Assembly (NCBI GenBank): GCA_032164245.1
Contig: JAVMKO010000003.1
Coordinates: forward strand, 66,968,390 to 67,032,389
Reading direction: 5' to 3'
Source of the DNA: Sternotherus odoratus
Lineage: Eukaryota > Chordata > Testudines > Kinosternidae
Length of the DNA: 64,000 bases
Shown: one piece after another, positions 13,532-24,620 of the stretch
Numbering within the stretch: the first letter of the stretch is position 1
Layout: each line of letters begins with the position of its first letter
The notes under the pieces: generated by a model
Database searches by the model: none
What the model saw: the letters and a program-made list of their open reading frames with translations, nothing else
Told to the model about the DNA's origin: nothing
Made by a program: the position numbers and the translations under genes

Positions 13532-13785
13532 GTCTAGAACAATATCGGATTTATCCAAGCCAGATTTTCCAATGTTCCAGCAGAATTGCAATGATTGATA
13601 AAATCCTGCAAAATATAGAATTGTAGTAATAGACAGGGGAACATCTGGGGACAATGAGTAGACTTTTGCTTATCTTGATCGGGTGTTCCTCAAACTGATT
13701 ATTCAATGTCTCACCTTGTGCATGTTGAAGAGAAGTTGCTGTTTTGGAATAATTTTTTTTTCCTTACCTGTGTTACTCTATTTAG

Positions 13786-13836
13786 ATATCTACGAATATT
13801 TCAAAATGTGGACCTGTCTAGCAATTTTTATTTTAG
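13786..13836 (+). CDS. FIG4: FIG4 exon 5
   Basis: This is a 51-nt exon with acceptor tttag and donor gtaagt. With the flanking split codons it reads RYLRIFQNVDLSSNFYFS. Skipping it would keep the reading frame. Confidence 0.96.
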
Positions 13837-14779
13837 GTAAGTGTTTAACAACGGTTACTAATTATTATCTCAATTTTTAGCAGATATCTTAATATTTTGG
13901 CTTTAATTTTGTTGGTATTTTAGCACAGTTTTGTATAGTCGGAGTTCAAGTTTTACCGGGAAGTGCCTTGAAATCGATAATGTTTAAAGGCCATTAACTG
14001 ATTTTTTTGTAGTACAACTTTGTAAAACTCTTCATTGTTTGATTATTTAAGTGCACAAATGATTTTTGTTTTCAAATTTAGTTTTGTTTGATGGTGACAG
14101 CCTTACAGACCAAAGTGTTCTCTCTTGCTACAGAAAAAGAATAATATGGTCTGCAAAGGCTTTCCACACTGACATACTAATATCCCACAACTCTTCTGTG
14201 GCTTTGTTTGCATCCAATACAGACTGATAGGCAGACTTTTCCCTCCCTTCATATAGAAAAATATATGGCAATATATGAAGAGTCAAGGATTTTCATGCTT
14301 TCCTGACAGAGGGCAGAATTCTTTTCCTCTCACCATCATCTTCACAATAATCAGATGAGAGAGGAGTCTCCTATTCAATTTTTAGTTTTCCTAGTATTTT
14401 TCATTCTTAATCTCGTTTTTCATAAATAAAGCTTTATTTCCGTTCAGGAGCAAAGAAAAGAGAGGTACCATGTGGACTCTGCAGGCCTTGCATCTGGAGA
14501 TGTCTGGTTCCTATTTGATCATTCCATATACCCCTTCGTTTGACCCACATTTAATGCTACTTCATTTTGCTGTGTCTAGTCCTAGCTGCTCCTAGAGATG
14601 AGAAATTCTGGAGTAGCAGAAAAGCAGGGAAGAGAGAATGAAACAGCCAGACTGCTGTTTTAGGACTAGAGAAGTGTGTGCAGAAAAGAGGGTGCGTGTG
14701 CGCGATGAGATTTTTGGAGTACAACCTGTAACTGTGGGACTGCTGTGCCCCCTTAATTCTTCAGCCTAGGTTAACTCTC

Positions 14780-15830
14780 ACAGTGCTTTGTCAGTGACAA
14801 GCAACAAAGCCCTCCAGGTGCTGTTATCACTCAGCCACCAGCATGCAGCAGCACACTCAGCTAAGTTGCATGAATACTCTCATGAACTACACACAGGGAA
14901 ACACCAGCAGATCTCCCAAACCCCCATCCTGGCACCTCATAAGTATACTCTGTGGCACCGCTTAAGACCTTCTCTTGACCAGTGCAAATTTATTAGTTCA
15001 CCACTTCATCAAAGGAAAGTGGACATGCACCAGTCTTTGTAACCTAAGCAGATTCCCCAAGCATTTCAGACAAACTCACTGGTTAAGATTAAACATTAAA
15101 ATAAGTTTATTGACTACAGAAAGGTAGATTTTAAGTGATTATAGTGATAAGAAAAAAAATCAAAGATAGCTGTCAAAATAAAAAGTAAGCACACAGTCTA
15201 AATCATAAATCTTACTAGACTAATCAGTATTTGGATCAAGCAGTTTTTCTTACCCCACTGGATGCTTCAGGTAGGTTACAGTCCTTGATACAGTCTTTCT
15301 CTTTAAGCCTGTGACCAGTCTCATCAGTTCAAGTCTGGCTTCCCAGCATTCTTGTTGCCTTCAGTATAGATGGGCGAGGAGAAAGGTAAAAGCATGCTGC
15401 CTCTGGCCCTTATTTTATACCATCAATCCATGTGCCTGGAAAATACTAGCCCAGATATTTCCTGGTGGGTATTGTTGAGTCAGAGTTGAGCAATGCCCAG
15501 TGTATGACGCTTGCGCAACTCTCTTACAGAATTGCAAATCCCTTGTTTACCAACACCTGGGTGGGTATTGATCTCCTCCTTTGTTGTTATCGCTGGAGAA
15601 CCAGCAGTGGGCGACTCCCAAATTCTTAACATATTTCAATAACAACCATACAGCAGAATCTCATAATTTCATACACACATTTTGACAGAACAGTGGCTTT
15701 CAGCAGATCATGAACTTTCCTATGATATCTTGCATGTCATGCTTTGTATGAAATATCACAACCATCTATGAATGATGAATATGGAGGTTACAGATTGCTG
15801 CTTTGAGGTACAGCGTCAAGTGTGTATTTA
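14780..15830 (-). repeat. Unclassified long dispersed repeat, possibly LTR-type
   Basis: The segment with acattaaaataagtttattg, gtagattttaagtgattata and acacctgggtgggtattg resembles a repeat I remember as frequent in turtle introns. An antisense AATAAA lies near 15104, which would suit an LTR or other retroelement on the - strand. I cannot fix its ends or family. The 84-codon frame at 14788-15042 has no recognisable domain. Confidence 0.35.
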
Positions 15831-16194
15831 CATCCTCCCATCGTTTTTAAAGAGATTTACGTTCATTTTTCAAAGCTGAGTTTTTATAAAGGTGAAATAT
15901 ACCACAGGTTCATGTAATGTGTTTCACAATATGACATGGGAAAGGTTGCTCACAATGTAAAAAACCCAAAAAGCTCTCCTTTTTGACAATTATGTTCACA
16001 ATTGCATTATTTGCCAACCCCTACCCTAAAATGCACCACCCCCCAATATTTTCATTAAATTAATGTCTGAAGGTTATTAGTGTCATACCATGTTCTTCGT
16101 CTCATTATTTTACTGTACAATTTTTCTAGCTTTATGAAAATGGGCATTCTGGTATTGTTACCCTAATCCAAAACAAAGTGCTGATGGTTCAGAG

Positions 16195-16362
16195 CAGTGG
16201 TTCTCAACCCGTGGGCCTCTTGCAGCCCAATCAGCACCCAGCTGCGGCCCACATGACATCCTCAGGACTGTACAGGTAGTATATATATTGTGTGGATGCG
16301 ACCTACATAACACACAGAGCTGCAGATGTGGCCCACAATGGCAAATAGGTTGAGAACCACTG
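16195..16362. mobile_element. MER5-like hAT MITE
   Basis: The 168-bp element has CAGTGGTTCTCAACC at the left and GGTTGAGAACCACTG at the right, the classic termini of this hAT group. The flanks GTTCAGAG (16187-16194) and GTTCAGAA (16363-16370) are a near-perfect 8-bp target copy. Confidence 0.85.
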
Positions 16363-17113
16363 GTTCAGAATCACTGCAACACTTCCTTCCTTGGTAAAAT
16401 TTGTTGAGAATCTTGACCAGAATGCCTCAGTCATTAGAAAGCTAGCTGCTGTAAGGAAAAAATTGGTATAACTTCAGTTCCAGTATACAAGGATCTGAAG
16501 GCAAAGTGGAAAAACACTTCAAGCAGAATTTGTAGAAGAATATCACTAAAAGAGTCAGTCATACACAAAATTGCCTATAAAAATGGCAAAAAGGGAGGTT
16601 TGCAGCTATAAGAGCTATCAGACTTCTTTTTGGTAGGGAAAACAGATACATAGGCGAGAGCTGGTTAGCAACACCAGCCTCTTCAAATCAATATGCCAAG
16701 GATTAAAATAAGTGTATGTTTTAATTCATTCTTTCGTTGTAGTTAGTTAATTAAAACTCACTGAAAGACCTTGGATCCTAAAGCCTCTAGTGGCACCTAA
16801 AACAGGTATTTTAGGTTTTTGTTTTAATCCCACTGGTTGTATTTCTGCTTTAGAAGTATTTGCAACTTGGTTTGAAGTCCCTCTCAGAAAAGGAAATCTA
16901 GTGACTTAAAAAAATACTTTGTTCTCCTTAAAATATTACTGTAATTAAATATCTAATGGTATCACTTTAAGCATGGGATATGGGTCCTGTGACTTTTTAG
17001 CATTGTGGGAGTGAAAGACTTTTGCTAATTTCTCAACAATCACCATCTTGGACTTCATTAGTAGAACTTATTTCCTACATTTGCTTTCGAAGTGTTAGCT
17101 TTGTTTTATGTTT

Positions 17114-17205
17114 AGAAACATAGGAATTACCATACCTAATCGGAGTAGTAGTCCATCTAATTCAGTCTCATGTTTCCAGCAGTGGTTAATACAGATGGCT
17201 CAGAT
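17114..17205 (+). repeat. Dispersed repeat, cataggaa...gccat class, copy 2
   Basis: The run gaaacataggaattaccata, ggagtagtagtccatctaat and ttccagcagtggttaatac belongs to the same family as 11940 and 63922. It is probably part of a retroposon, but the class is not established here. Confidence 0.5.
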
Positions 17206-17546
17206 GAAGATGAATGAAATGCTTTGAAAGGAAGTAATAAAATAACCTGCACATAGAGAAAGTTTCTTCCTGTGCTTGTTTGACCATTGCCTGTTCTTGA
17301 ATGTTCTTGAACAGGCTTTTTCTTTTTCCTTTTTTTAAGTAACTTAAGAGACTTACTTCCTGTTGCTGTTTTGGGTTCCCTCCTGACTTAGCAGTGAGGA
17401 CAGTATCTCCAAGAGGTTTGGCTTTAGGAAATCTTCTTACTGAATACAATTACAGCAGAAAATTCAGAAAGGTACATTTTGGAAAACGTAGCTATGAAAA
17501 ACCATGAAATCTAAAGAATCAGTACATTTTTATTTCTTTTTCTATA

Positions 17547-18030
17547 CAGTGGATTCCTGTTAATCGGGCCACCGGTTAATTGGGGCAGCCGCTTAATCGG
17601 GCCAAATTGTTCCTGGCCAAATTGTTCTGGTCCCAATGTGTCCTGTGGCAGGGTGCTGGCCAGGAGTGCCTGAGCCAGCCCAGCGGGCCCTTTAAGAGGG
17701 AGCAGAAGTCTGCAAACCTCCCTTGCAGAGAAGGCTAATTAGCCCCCTGGGCTGCAGAGGGCTCAGTCCTGATGGGTTGCACCTGGCAGCCTCCTCAGAG
17801 GGATAAAAGCCTGTCAGGCAGGAAGCCCAGGGTGGTGGTGTGGTAGAGGAGCGGTGAAGGAGTAGAGAGAAGGAGCTAAGCTGTAGAGCTGTATATAGTA
17901 GGTGGTGGGGTTTGCACTAAGCTGCACTGTGAATAAAGAGCACTGTGAGCCACAGAAGAGTCTCCTGCCTGTTTGTGGAGTGGGGGCGAGAAGGCGATCT
18001 CCTACAGTCCCAATTAACTGGATTCCACTG
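17547..18030. mobile_element. Tigger-like MITE carrying a solo LTR
   Basis: The ends cagtggattcctgttaat and attaactggattccactg are inverted and flanked by TA (17545-17546, 18031-18032). About 120 bp belong to the MITE; the rest is the LTR at 17644-18006. No transposase is present. Confidence 0.82.
17644..18006 (+). repeat. Probable solo LTR of an endogenous retrovirus
   Basis: The 363-bp insert begins TGTGGCAGGG and ends CTCCTACA, with the usual TG...CA ends. A 4-bp repeat GTCC lies on each side (17640-17643, 18007-18010). It has a TATA-like ggataaaag near 17799 and an AATAAA signal near 17931, in the + orientation. No coding sequence remains. A 4-bp duplication fits gammaretrovirus-like elements, but the family is not identified. 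Confidence 0.6.
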
Positions 18031-19032
18031 TATTTTCGAAATGAAAATAACTCCGAGAGGAGCTACTTGTTTACAATCAGAGTGTTCCGAATTAACTTTT
18101 ATAGGCAACACGCTACTTAAAATAAATGGTCAAGGCCACCATGACCCCTGGGTCTAAGTCTGGTTGCTAGCCGGAGTTCTGTTGGATCTGCAACATCCAC
18201 TTCTTTTTTTAGTGCACTAGCTTGAACCAAGCTAGTACAAGTCTATCTACGCAGGCTGGGAGGCATAACCTGATAGGTCTGTGCAATATAAGAAGAAATA
18301 TTAGGCAAGGTGGAAAGAGGTCATGTTTAAAGGTTATTTCTCTCATAAAGAAGAGAGATTTCTGTTTATTGGAAGGACAGCTGAATGGGTGGTGCAATAG
18401 AGATAAATGTGGGGAAATGCTTCATCTGTACTCTGAAATATGCTGTATCAGGATAACAATGGGATGTGGATTGAGCAATGAACCTCTTGAATTCTGGGTG
18501 GAGACATTGAGTCCCTAAGTCAGGAGCCTAAGTGATAGAAAGCATATAGCTTAGTCTTGAGATCTGAATTCTCATTCAGATTCCCTAAATTTGGGTTTTT
18601 CTGAAATATTTTTGTAAGCTTCAGAACTTTTAATTGCTGGACGTATATTATGATGACTGCCCACTGTATTTTCTGTTCAGGCCAAACCATAGTCATGTTC
18701 AGTTTTCCACATGTTGTTTCACAAATTTGCGGGTAGACATTGTTTGCAGGGGGTTACATTTATTTGACTGTTTGGGATGGTAGGTCAGGAAGGATATATG
18801 TGTCTCAGAATAGTGGGACTCGTGTAGCTGGGACAAAGAGATTGGCAAACTGCCCCGAGTCTGTTTCAGTTGTGGCTTTAGCCTTCTTGGTAAGGTGGAC
18901 ATGTGTTGTGGGCCAGCTAGCATCTCTGGCTTGATAGCCATTCTGACCTTGGAATCTTCTATTCAGGACAAAGAGTGGCTCATGTTCAAGCTGGGTGGCT
19001 GTAGTCACCCTTTGCTTCAATCTTTTATTTGT

Positions 19033-20627
19033 AAAGAAAGAGAGGAATACTTGTAGCACCTTAGAGACTAACTAGTTTATTTCAGCATAAGCTTTCGTGA
19101 GCTATAGCTCACTTCATCAGATGCATAGAATGGAACAGAAGTAAGATGCATTTATACATACATACAGAAAGAAAAAAAATATTGTACATTAGCATACCAA
19201 TTCTAAGAGGGCTGTTAAATGTAGATGGGCCATTATCAGTAGTAGAAAAAAATACCTTTTGTAATGGATTCCTGTGTCAGGTAAATTATCTCAGGAAATG
19301 CAATCAATTAGTGTAAAAGAATAAATGGACACAATCATTTATAAATCAGGAATCATAACATTCAAAAACCAGTCAGAGAACATTTCAATCTTCCTGGCCA
19401 TTCCATTAAAGATTTGATGGTTTCAGTTTTGAAACAGAAAAGCTTCCAAAACAGACTCCAACGAGAAACTGAGGAACTGGAATTAATTTTCAAATTGGAT
19501 ACAATTAACCAGGGGCTAAATAGGACTTGTGAATGGTTCTCTCATTACAGTAATTGATTGCATTTCCTGAGTTAATTTACCTACCACAGAAATCCATTTC
19601 AAAAGGTATTTTTTTCTCCTACTGATAATGGCCCATCTACGTTTAACAGTCCTCTTGGCCCTGGTCCCCACTAGGGCTTAAAGTCGACTTTAGCAAGCTA
19701 AAGTCGATTTAAGCCTGTACCCGTCCTCACATGCATGCCCTTAAAGTCAATTTAAAGGGACTTTAAAATCGACTTTATAACTCCTCCCTAACGAGAGGAG
19801 TAGCTGAAATCGACCTCTCTCTGGGTCGATTTTCAGCTAGTGAGGATGCAGGTGACATTAAGCCTCCGACCTTCCGAGCAGCCCCGCGCCGGACCCCCCC
19901 CCCCCCCCCGCCCGCCCGAGCAGCCCCACGCCGGACCCCCCCCCCCCCGCCCGCCCGAGAAGCCCCGCGCCGGCTCCCCCCACCCTTGCTCGGGCGGGCG
20001 GGGGGTCTGGCGCGGGGCTGTTCAAGCGGCCAGGGGGGTTCGCGGGGCTGCTGGGGCGGGCGGGGGGTCCAGCGCAGGGCTGTTGAGGCGGGTGGGGGGG
20101 TTCGCGGGGCTGCTCGGGCGGGGGGTCCGGCGCGGGGCTGCTCGGGCGGGCGGGGGCCACGGAGCTGCTCGGACTGGGGCTGGTCCCCTGGGGAGTGTGC
20201 CTGGCTGCCCCGAAAGGTGGTGACAGCTGGGGACTCCCGGCACTGTGGGATACCTACCCACAGTGCAACACTCCCTATGTCGACCCCTGCAAAAGTTTAA
20301 GGACAGACACTGTCGAGTTGCTGTCCTTTGTGGGGATGCACTAAGTCGATTTTCTAAAGTCTACTTTAGAAAATCGACTTAAGGGAAATCGACCTACTGC
20401 TGTAGTGAAGACATACCCTTGGAATTGGTATGCTAATGTACAATTTTTTTTTCTTTCTTTCTGTATGTATGTATAAATGCATTTTACTTCTGTTCCATTC
20501 TATGCATCCAATGAAGTGAGCTATAGCCCACGAAAGCTTATGCTGAAATAAACTGGTTAGTCTCTAAGGTGCTACAAGTATTCCTCGCTTTCTTTACAGA
20601 TACAGACTAACACGGCTGCTATTCTTG
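19033..20627 (+). mobile_element. Penelope-like retroelement, truncated and self-inverted, split by a MITE
   Basis: The copy is bordered by a 14-bp direct repeat, AATCTTTTATTTGT, at 19019-19032 and 20628-20641. The left arm (about 19045-19225) is the inverse of the right 3' region (about 20421-20580), which has gtgagctatagc, cacgaaagcttatgctg and then tacagactaacacggc. Between them about 19350-19560 reads in frame as HFNLPGHSIKDLM and then LIFKLDTINQGLN. That matches the C-terminal GIY-YIG endonuclease region of Penelope-like elements, as I remember it. A variable-length target duplication and an inverted 5' portion are known habits of this group. A hAT-like MITE occupies 19659-20413. Confidence 0.75.
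19659..20413. mobile_element. Non-autonomous hAT-like MITE inside the Penelope copy
   Basis: The ends ctggtccccactagggc and gctgtagtgaagacatacc are loosely inverted. Both termini carry repeated aaagtcgactt / aaatcgactt motifs. It interrupts the Penelope arm between cctctt and aattggtatgc, and the flanks cctcttgg and acccttgg suggest a worn 8-bp target copy. The interior (19865-20160) is a GC-rich set of ccgcccgcccgagcagcc-type units facing its own complement. No protein is encoded. Confidence 0.6.
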
Positions 20628-20889
20628 AATCTTTTATTTGTTTACCTTGTTTTTTGTTAAAGTTTCAGCCATTGTGCCATAAACTATTTATTAACTTGTA
20701 ATGTGGTGTTTACAGGATCCCCTGTGAAAACTAGCATTCTATAATTACAGTATGTTTGTCTAGTTTCATTGTCATTTGCTGTTTAGGCAAAATAGTCTAC
20801 ACTGCATTAAATAATACATCAGAAAGCAAGGGTTTTCAGAAGTATTCCATGCTCCCATAATTTTGACTCAATTTTAATCTTGGTTTCAG

Positions 20890-21038
20890 CTATAGCTATG
20901 ATCTGTCACACTCTCTTCAATATAATCTTACCATCCTGAGAATGCCACTTGAAATATTAAAAACTGACACAACTCAGACTCGACAGGAGAGCTTTGATAT
21001 CTTTGAAGATGAAGGACTTACAACACAAGGTGGAAGTG
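20890..21038 (+). CDS. FIG4: FIG4 exon 6
   Basis: The acceptor is tttcag and the donor is gtaagtg. The 149 nt read [13 protein letters not shown] and then [20 protein letters not shown], the start of the catalytic SAC subdomain. The following intron 6 is the longest in the window and carries the intact DIRS element. Confidence 0.97.
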
Positions 21039-21103
21039 GTAAGTGTATTTTAGACATACCGAATAAATACTAATGTAGTTAATAACAAATGCAGTTAGAA
21101 CTA

Positions 21104-21888
21104 CAGTAAACCCTCGATTTTACGGACCCCGATTTAACGGACTTCGGATGCAACGGACAAAATTTCCGATGCATCCGAAATCCGTTTTGGGGGCTGCCGG
21201 CTCCCGCCCCAGGGAGCCGGCTGGGTTGACAGCTCCCACCCGGCTCCCCACAGCGGGAAGCCAGGCGGGGGGGGGGGGGGGTTGACAGCTCCCGCCAGGC
21301 TTCCCGCTGGGGGGAGCCGAGCGGGAGCTGTCAACCCCCCCCGCCCGGCTCCTCGCAGCGGGGAGCCGGGCGGGGGGGGGCGTTTGAGAGCCCCCGCTCG
21401 GCTCCCCGCAGCGGGAAGCCGGGCGGGGGGGTTTGACAGCTCCCGCCAGGCTTCCCGCTGGGGTGAGCCGGGCGGGAGCTGTCAACCCCCCCGCCCGGCT
21501 CCCCGCAACGGGGAGCCAGGCGGGGGGGGGGGGTTTGAGAGCTCCCGCCTGGCTCCCCGCTGGGGGGAGCCGAGCGGGAGCTGTCAACCCCCCCGCCCGG
21601 CTCCCCGGAACGGGGAGCCGGGCGGGGGGGGGTTTGAGAGCCTCCGCTCGGCTCCCCGCAGCGGGAAGCCGGGCGGGGGGTTTGACAGCTCCCGCTCGGC
21701 TCCCCCCAGCTGGAAGCCAGGGGGAAGGGGGTTGGGTGGGCTGACTCACGGCTGGCTCCATATAACGGACTAATTCGGGCGGGGGGGGGTGTCCGTTGTC
21801 ACCCGAAAGTCCGTTATTTAATGATTTTAAAAAATTATTAAATAACGGACTTTCGGTTTTAACGGAAACCCCCGCCCGAATTAGTCCG
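21104..21888 (+). mobile_element. Tigger/pogo-like MITE, left part, split by the DIRS element
   Basis: The element begins cagtaaaccctcgatttta after a TA. Its right end is the 19 bp at 27957-27975 (ending ggtttcactg), followed by TA at 27976-27977. Removing the DIRS gives a terminal sequence ccgttatatcgaggtttc that pairs with the left end. The interior holds a GC-rich tandem and inverted array and an A/T-rich foldback at about 21765-21888. There is no transposase. The TIR and the TA target fit the pogo/Tigger branch of Tc1/mariner. Confidence 0.8.
21187..21730. repeat. GC-rich tandem and inverted array inside the MITE
   Basis: Units built from gccgggcgggggg, a g/c-rich spacer and tgacagctcccgc alternate with their reverse complements at a spacing of roughly 75 bp. 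Both strands therefore give long spurious Pro/Ala/Gly/Arg frames. The array can fold into long hairpins, and long runs of G and C make its exact length in the assembly doubtful. Confidence 0.85.
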
Positions 21889-21903
21889 TTCTTCTTCGAG
21901 TGC

Positions 21904-22067
21904 TTGCTCATGTCCATTCCCACAAGTGTGTGCGCACCGCGCATGCACGGTCCCGGAAAGTTTTCCCCAGCGGTACCCGTAGGGTCGGCAGGGGCGACCC
22001 CTGGAGTGGCGCCCTTATAGCACTGTATATATGCCCCTGTCGACCCTTCCCCGCTCAGTTCCTTCTT
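21904..22067 (+). repeat. DIRS left inverted terminal repeat
   Basis: These 164 bp are the reverse complement of 27749-27912, with no mismatch found by eye. A 15-bp unique left tail (21889-21903, starting ttcttcttcgagtgc) precedes it. The repeat probably contains promoter elements for the element, but I can name none with confidence. Confidence 0.9.
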
Positions 22068-22229
22068 CCCGCCCATGACGGTTAGCTGGAATCCCCTTTA
22101 GATCATAGCGGTATCCCAACCCTTTGATAGCTGTTAGCTGTATTAGTTCCAATTAGTGTTAAGTGTTAGCAGTTCTTAGATAACATAGTTCTAAGTAGTG
22201 TTAAGTGTTAGTAGTTATTAGATAGGATA

Positions 22230-24620
22230 GTGTGTTCCTATCAGTCCTCGCCCCGGGGCATGCCTGGCGCGCCGGGCTTCAAAAACTGCGAGCACTGTGG
22301 GAGGCCTATGCCAAACAGTGATCCCCACACGAAGTGCTTGAAGTGCCTGGGCGAGGGCCATCAGTCCGAGCGCTGCGCAATCTGCAAGAGCTTCAAACCT
22401 AGGACAAAGAAGGAGAGAGATCATCGCCTGCGCTTAATCCTTATGGAGTCCGCTCTCCAGCCTCAGGGAGATCTCTCATCCAAGGTAGCTCGAAGCGCTC
22501 CGGCCTCGGTACGGGACCCGGCGGTGCCGAGGAAAGGAAACTCGCACCGGCACCGGTCCCCACTACGCACTGCGAGCCCCAGACGGCACCGCTCTCAATC
22601 GCCGGTGCCGCCTAAGAAGCAAAGGGGCAGATCGCCAGGCCGTAAGGCCAAGGCGAAGACCCGGCACACCCAGGGCCACGCAGATGAGTCCCGTGGGGTG
22701 CCGCTGGTGTCTGGCCCGGTGCGCGCGCACGCATCGGGAGATGGTGCAGCGCTGCACGGGCACCTCCAGGACTTCCCGGCGCCGTCGACCCCGGAGACTT
22801 TCGAAGCGGCACGGGATTTGATTGAGTCAGCGGACGGAGTTGGTACGGTACCACCTCTCACAGTCCCGCCGTTCCTGGACCCGGTGCCAGCGACGACACC
22901 GGCGCCACATGGGACACCGGCACCGTCTGGGCCGGTCACTCCCTTAATCCCTCCGATGCAGTCGGCACCGGCACCGGGAGCTTCCTTCGCCCCAGCGCAG
23001 ACGGCACCGGACTTCCGCACGACCCCGGCACCGCTACGGGCTACGGGAGTCGACACCCCGCTACCTCCACCGGCACCGATGGCCTGTCCCGGGAAGCCTA
23101 CGATGTACCAAAGATACATCATGGCACCGGAGGGCACGGCACCGCCATGGCCCAGCTCGGCGTCGGAGTCCGGCGCGTCGTCACGTTCGAGCCGCAGTCA
23201 CCGCACCGGGGCACCATCTCATAGATCGAGCCGTAGCTATCACTCACACAGATCAGACCGGCACCACTCACGGCACCGTCGCTCCTCCCACTCGACAACT
23301 TGGACTCAGCAGAACCCAGGCCCAGTACAGTGGCCCTTCTGGCCCCCGTGGGCGTTTCAGACACAAGGACCACCATCGGTGACGATGTCCCTTCCTGCGG
23401 TGCCACGAGGCCCTATTTCGGCTACTGTATCCAGACCTCCACCGGAGGTGGAGGGAGAGGAACCGGTACCGGGTCCGTCAGGTTTGGGCCAGTACGAAGG
23501 CCCCATGGGTCATCACTCCTCGGCTGCCTCGATAACGGGCCCACCCACCGGGGACCTTGCCCAAGAGGAGCCACCGTTCGCCACCTCGTCCTCCTCTTCT
23601 CCGGACGAAGCAGTGGCGGGCTCCTCGACGTCCGGACTACCACCGATGGACGTAAAGGGGCATCAGGACCTCTTAAGGAGAGTAGCCCATAACTTGAACC
23701 TCACGACTGAGGAGGTTCAGGAGGAGGAAGATCCAACAGTGGACATCCTTTCTCCGGACGGGCCCAAGAGAATCGCCCTCCCGTTCCTCAAAAAGATCAA
23801 CACAATGTCAAACACTCTGTGGCAGACGCCTGCCTCGATTCCACCAACGGCAAAAGGGGTGGAACGCCGTTATTTCGCTCCGCGAGCAGGCTACGAACAT
23901 TTGTTCACTCATCCACCACCGGGCTCCCTGGTGGCGGACGCAGTAAATCATAGGGAGAGGCAGGGTCACACAGGACCCACACCCAAATCTCAGGATGCAA
24001 AAAAACTAGATTTATACGGCAGAAAAGTGTACTCGTCGGCCTCCCTGCAACTCAAAATTGCGAACCAACAGGCAGCACTAGGCCGTTACGCATTTAATTC
24101 TTGGGCTGCACTAGGCAAGTTCCAGGAGAAGATTCCCAAGGACTCGTCGCCGGAGTTCACGGCTATCCTGGAGGAGGGCAAGGTGATCTCCAGGGCGGCA
24201 CTGCAGGCCGCGCTTGATTCCGCAGACTCAGCCTCCAGATCAATGGCTACTGGGATAGTGATGAGAAGGGGGGCATGGCTCCAGGTTTCAGGCATCCCTC
24301 CTCCCGTCCAGGCGTCCATCCAAGACCTGCCCTTTGATAAGCAGGGACTATTTTCCGAGGATACGGACAAAAAACTTCATTCTATGAAGGATTCTAGGGC
24401 GATGCTTAGGTCATTAGGCCTTCACACCCCTCAAACGGTCAGGCGCCCTTTCAGGCCACCACAAGTCCAACAGCCTCGGCCATACCAACCAGTTCCCAGG
24501 CGAGACATAAATCGAAGGGGAGGAAGGGGAAACAATAGAGGGAGACCCCGCTCTTCATCCCGCAACGGCCAGCAGAACCAGGGGCCAAGGCAACCCCCTA
24601 ATGCTAGGCCTAACTTTTGA
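22230..24620 (+). CDS. DIRS ORF1, gag-like protein (796 aa)
   Basis: This is the presumed nucleocapsid-like protein of the DIRS element. Near the N-terminus a cysteine/histidine cluster (C20, C23, H33, C36, C39, H44, C49, C52) looks like a zinc-binding domain. Residues about 195-310 are rich in Pro, Ala and Thr, from repeated cggcaccgg-type DNA. Residues about 315-360 are Ser/Arg/His-rich. A conserved-looking block with TLWQTPASIPPT lies near residue 530 and also appears in the decayed gag remnant near 42170. The C-terminus is basic and RGG-like (RRGGRGNNRGR). The next Met (codon 11) is an alternative start. The ORF ends in TGA at 24618-24620, overlapping ORF2 by 20 nt in another frame. Function is inferred from position; no catalytic motif is present. 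Confidence 0.85.
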   Translation: MCSYQSSPRGMPGAPGFKNCEHCGRPMPNSDPHTKCLKCLGEGHQSERCAICKSFKPRTKKERDHRLRLILMESALQPQGDLSSKVARSAPASVRDPAVPRKGNSHRHRSPLRTASPRRHRSQSPVPPKKQRGRSPGRKAKAKTRHTQGHADESRGVPLVSGPVRAHASGDGAALHGHLQDFPAPSTPETFEAARDLIESADGVGTVPPLTVPPFLDPVPATTPAPHGTPAPSGPVTPLIPPMQSAPAPGASFAPAQTAPDFRTTPAPLRATGVDTPLPPPAPMACPGKPTMYQRYIMAPEGTAPPWPSSASESGASSRSSRSHRTGAPSHRSSRSYHSHRSDRHHSRHRRSSHSTTWTQQNPGPVQWPFWPPWAFQTQGPPSVTMSLPAVPRGPISATVSRPPPEVEGEEPVPGPSGLGQYEGPMGHHSSAASITGPPTGDLAQEEPPFATSSSSSPDEAVAGSSTSGLPPMDVKGHQDLLRRVAHNLNLTTEEVQEEEDPTVDILSPDGPKRIALPFLKKINTMSNTLWQTPASIPPTAKGVERRYFAPRAGYEHLFTHPPPGSLVADAVNHRERQGHTGPTPKSQDAKKLDLYGRKVYSSASLQLKIANQQAALGRYAFNSWAALGKFQEKIPKDSSPEFTAILEEGKVISRAALQAALDSADSASRSMATGIVMRRGAWLQVSGIPPPVQASIQDLPFDKQGLFSEDTDKKLHSMKDSRAMLRSLGLHTPQTVRRPFRPPQVQQPRPYQPVPRRDINRRGGRGNNRGRPRSSSRNGQQNQGPRQPPNARPNF

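Noticed and set aside
21120..22076. Long Pro/Ala-rich frame on the - strand across the MITE and DIRS left end
   Set aside because: It runs through a G/C tandem array and an inverted repeat. Frames open on both strands there because of composition, and no domain is present.
22595..23137. Antisense frames within the DIRS gag region
   Set aside because: They are shadows of the sense ORF with its repeated cggcaccgg-type codons, and no domain or start context supports them.
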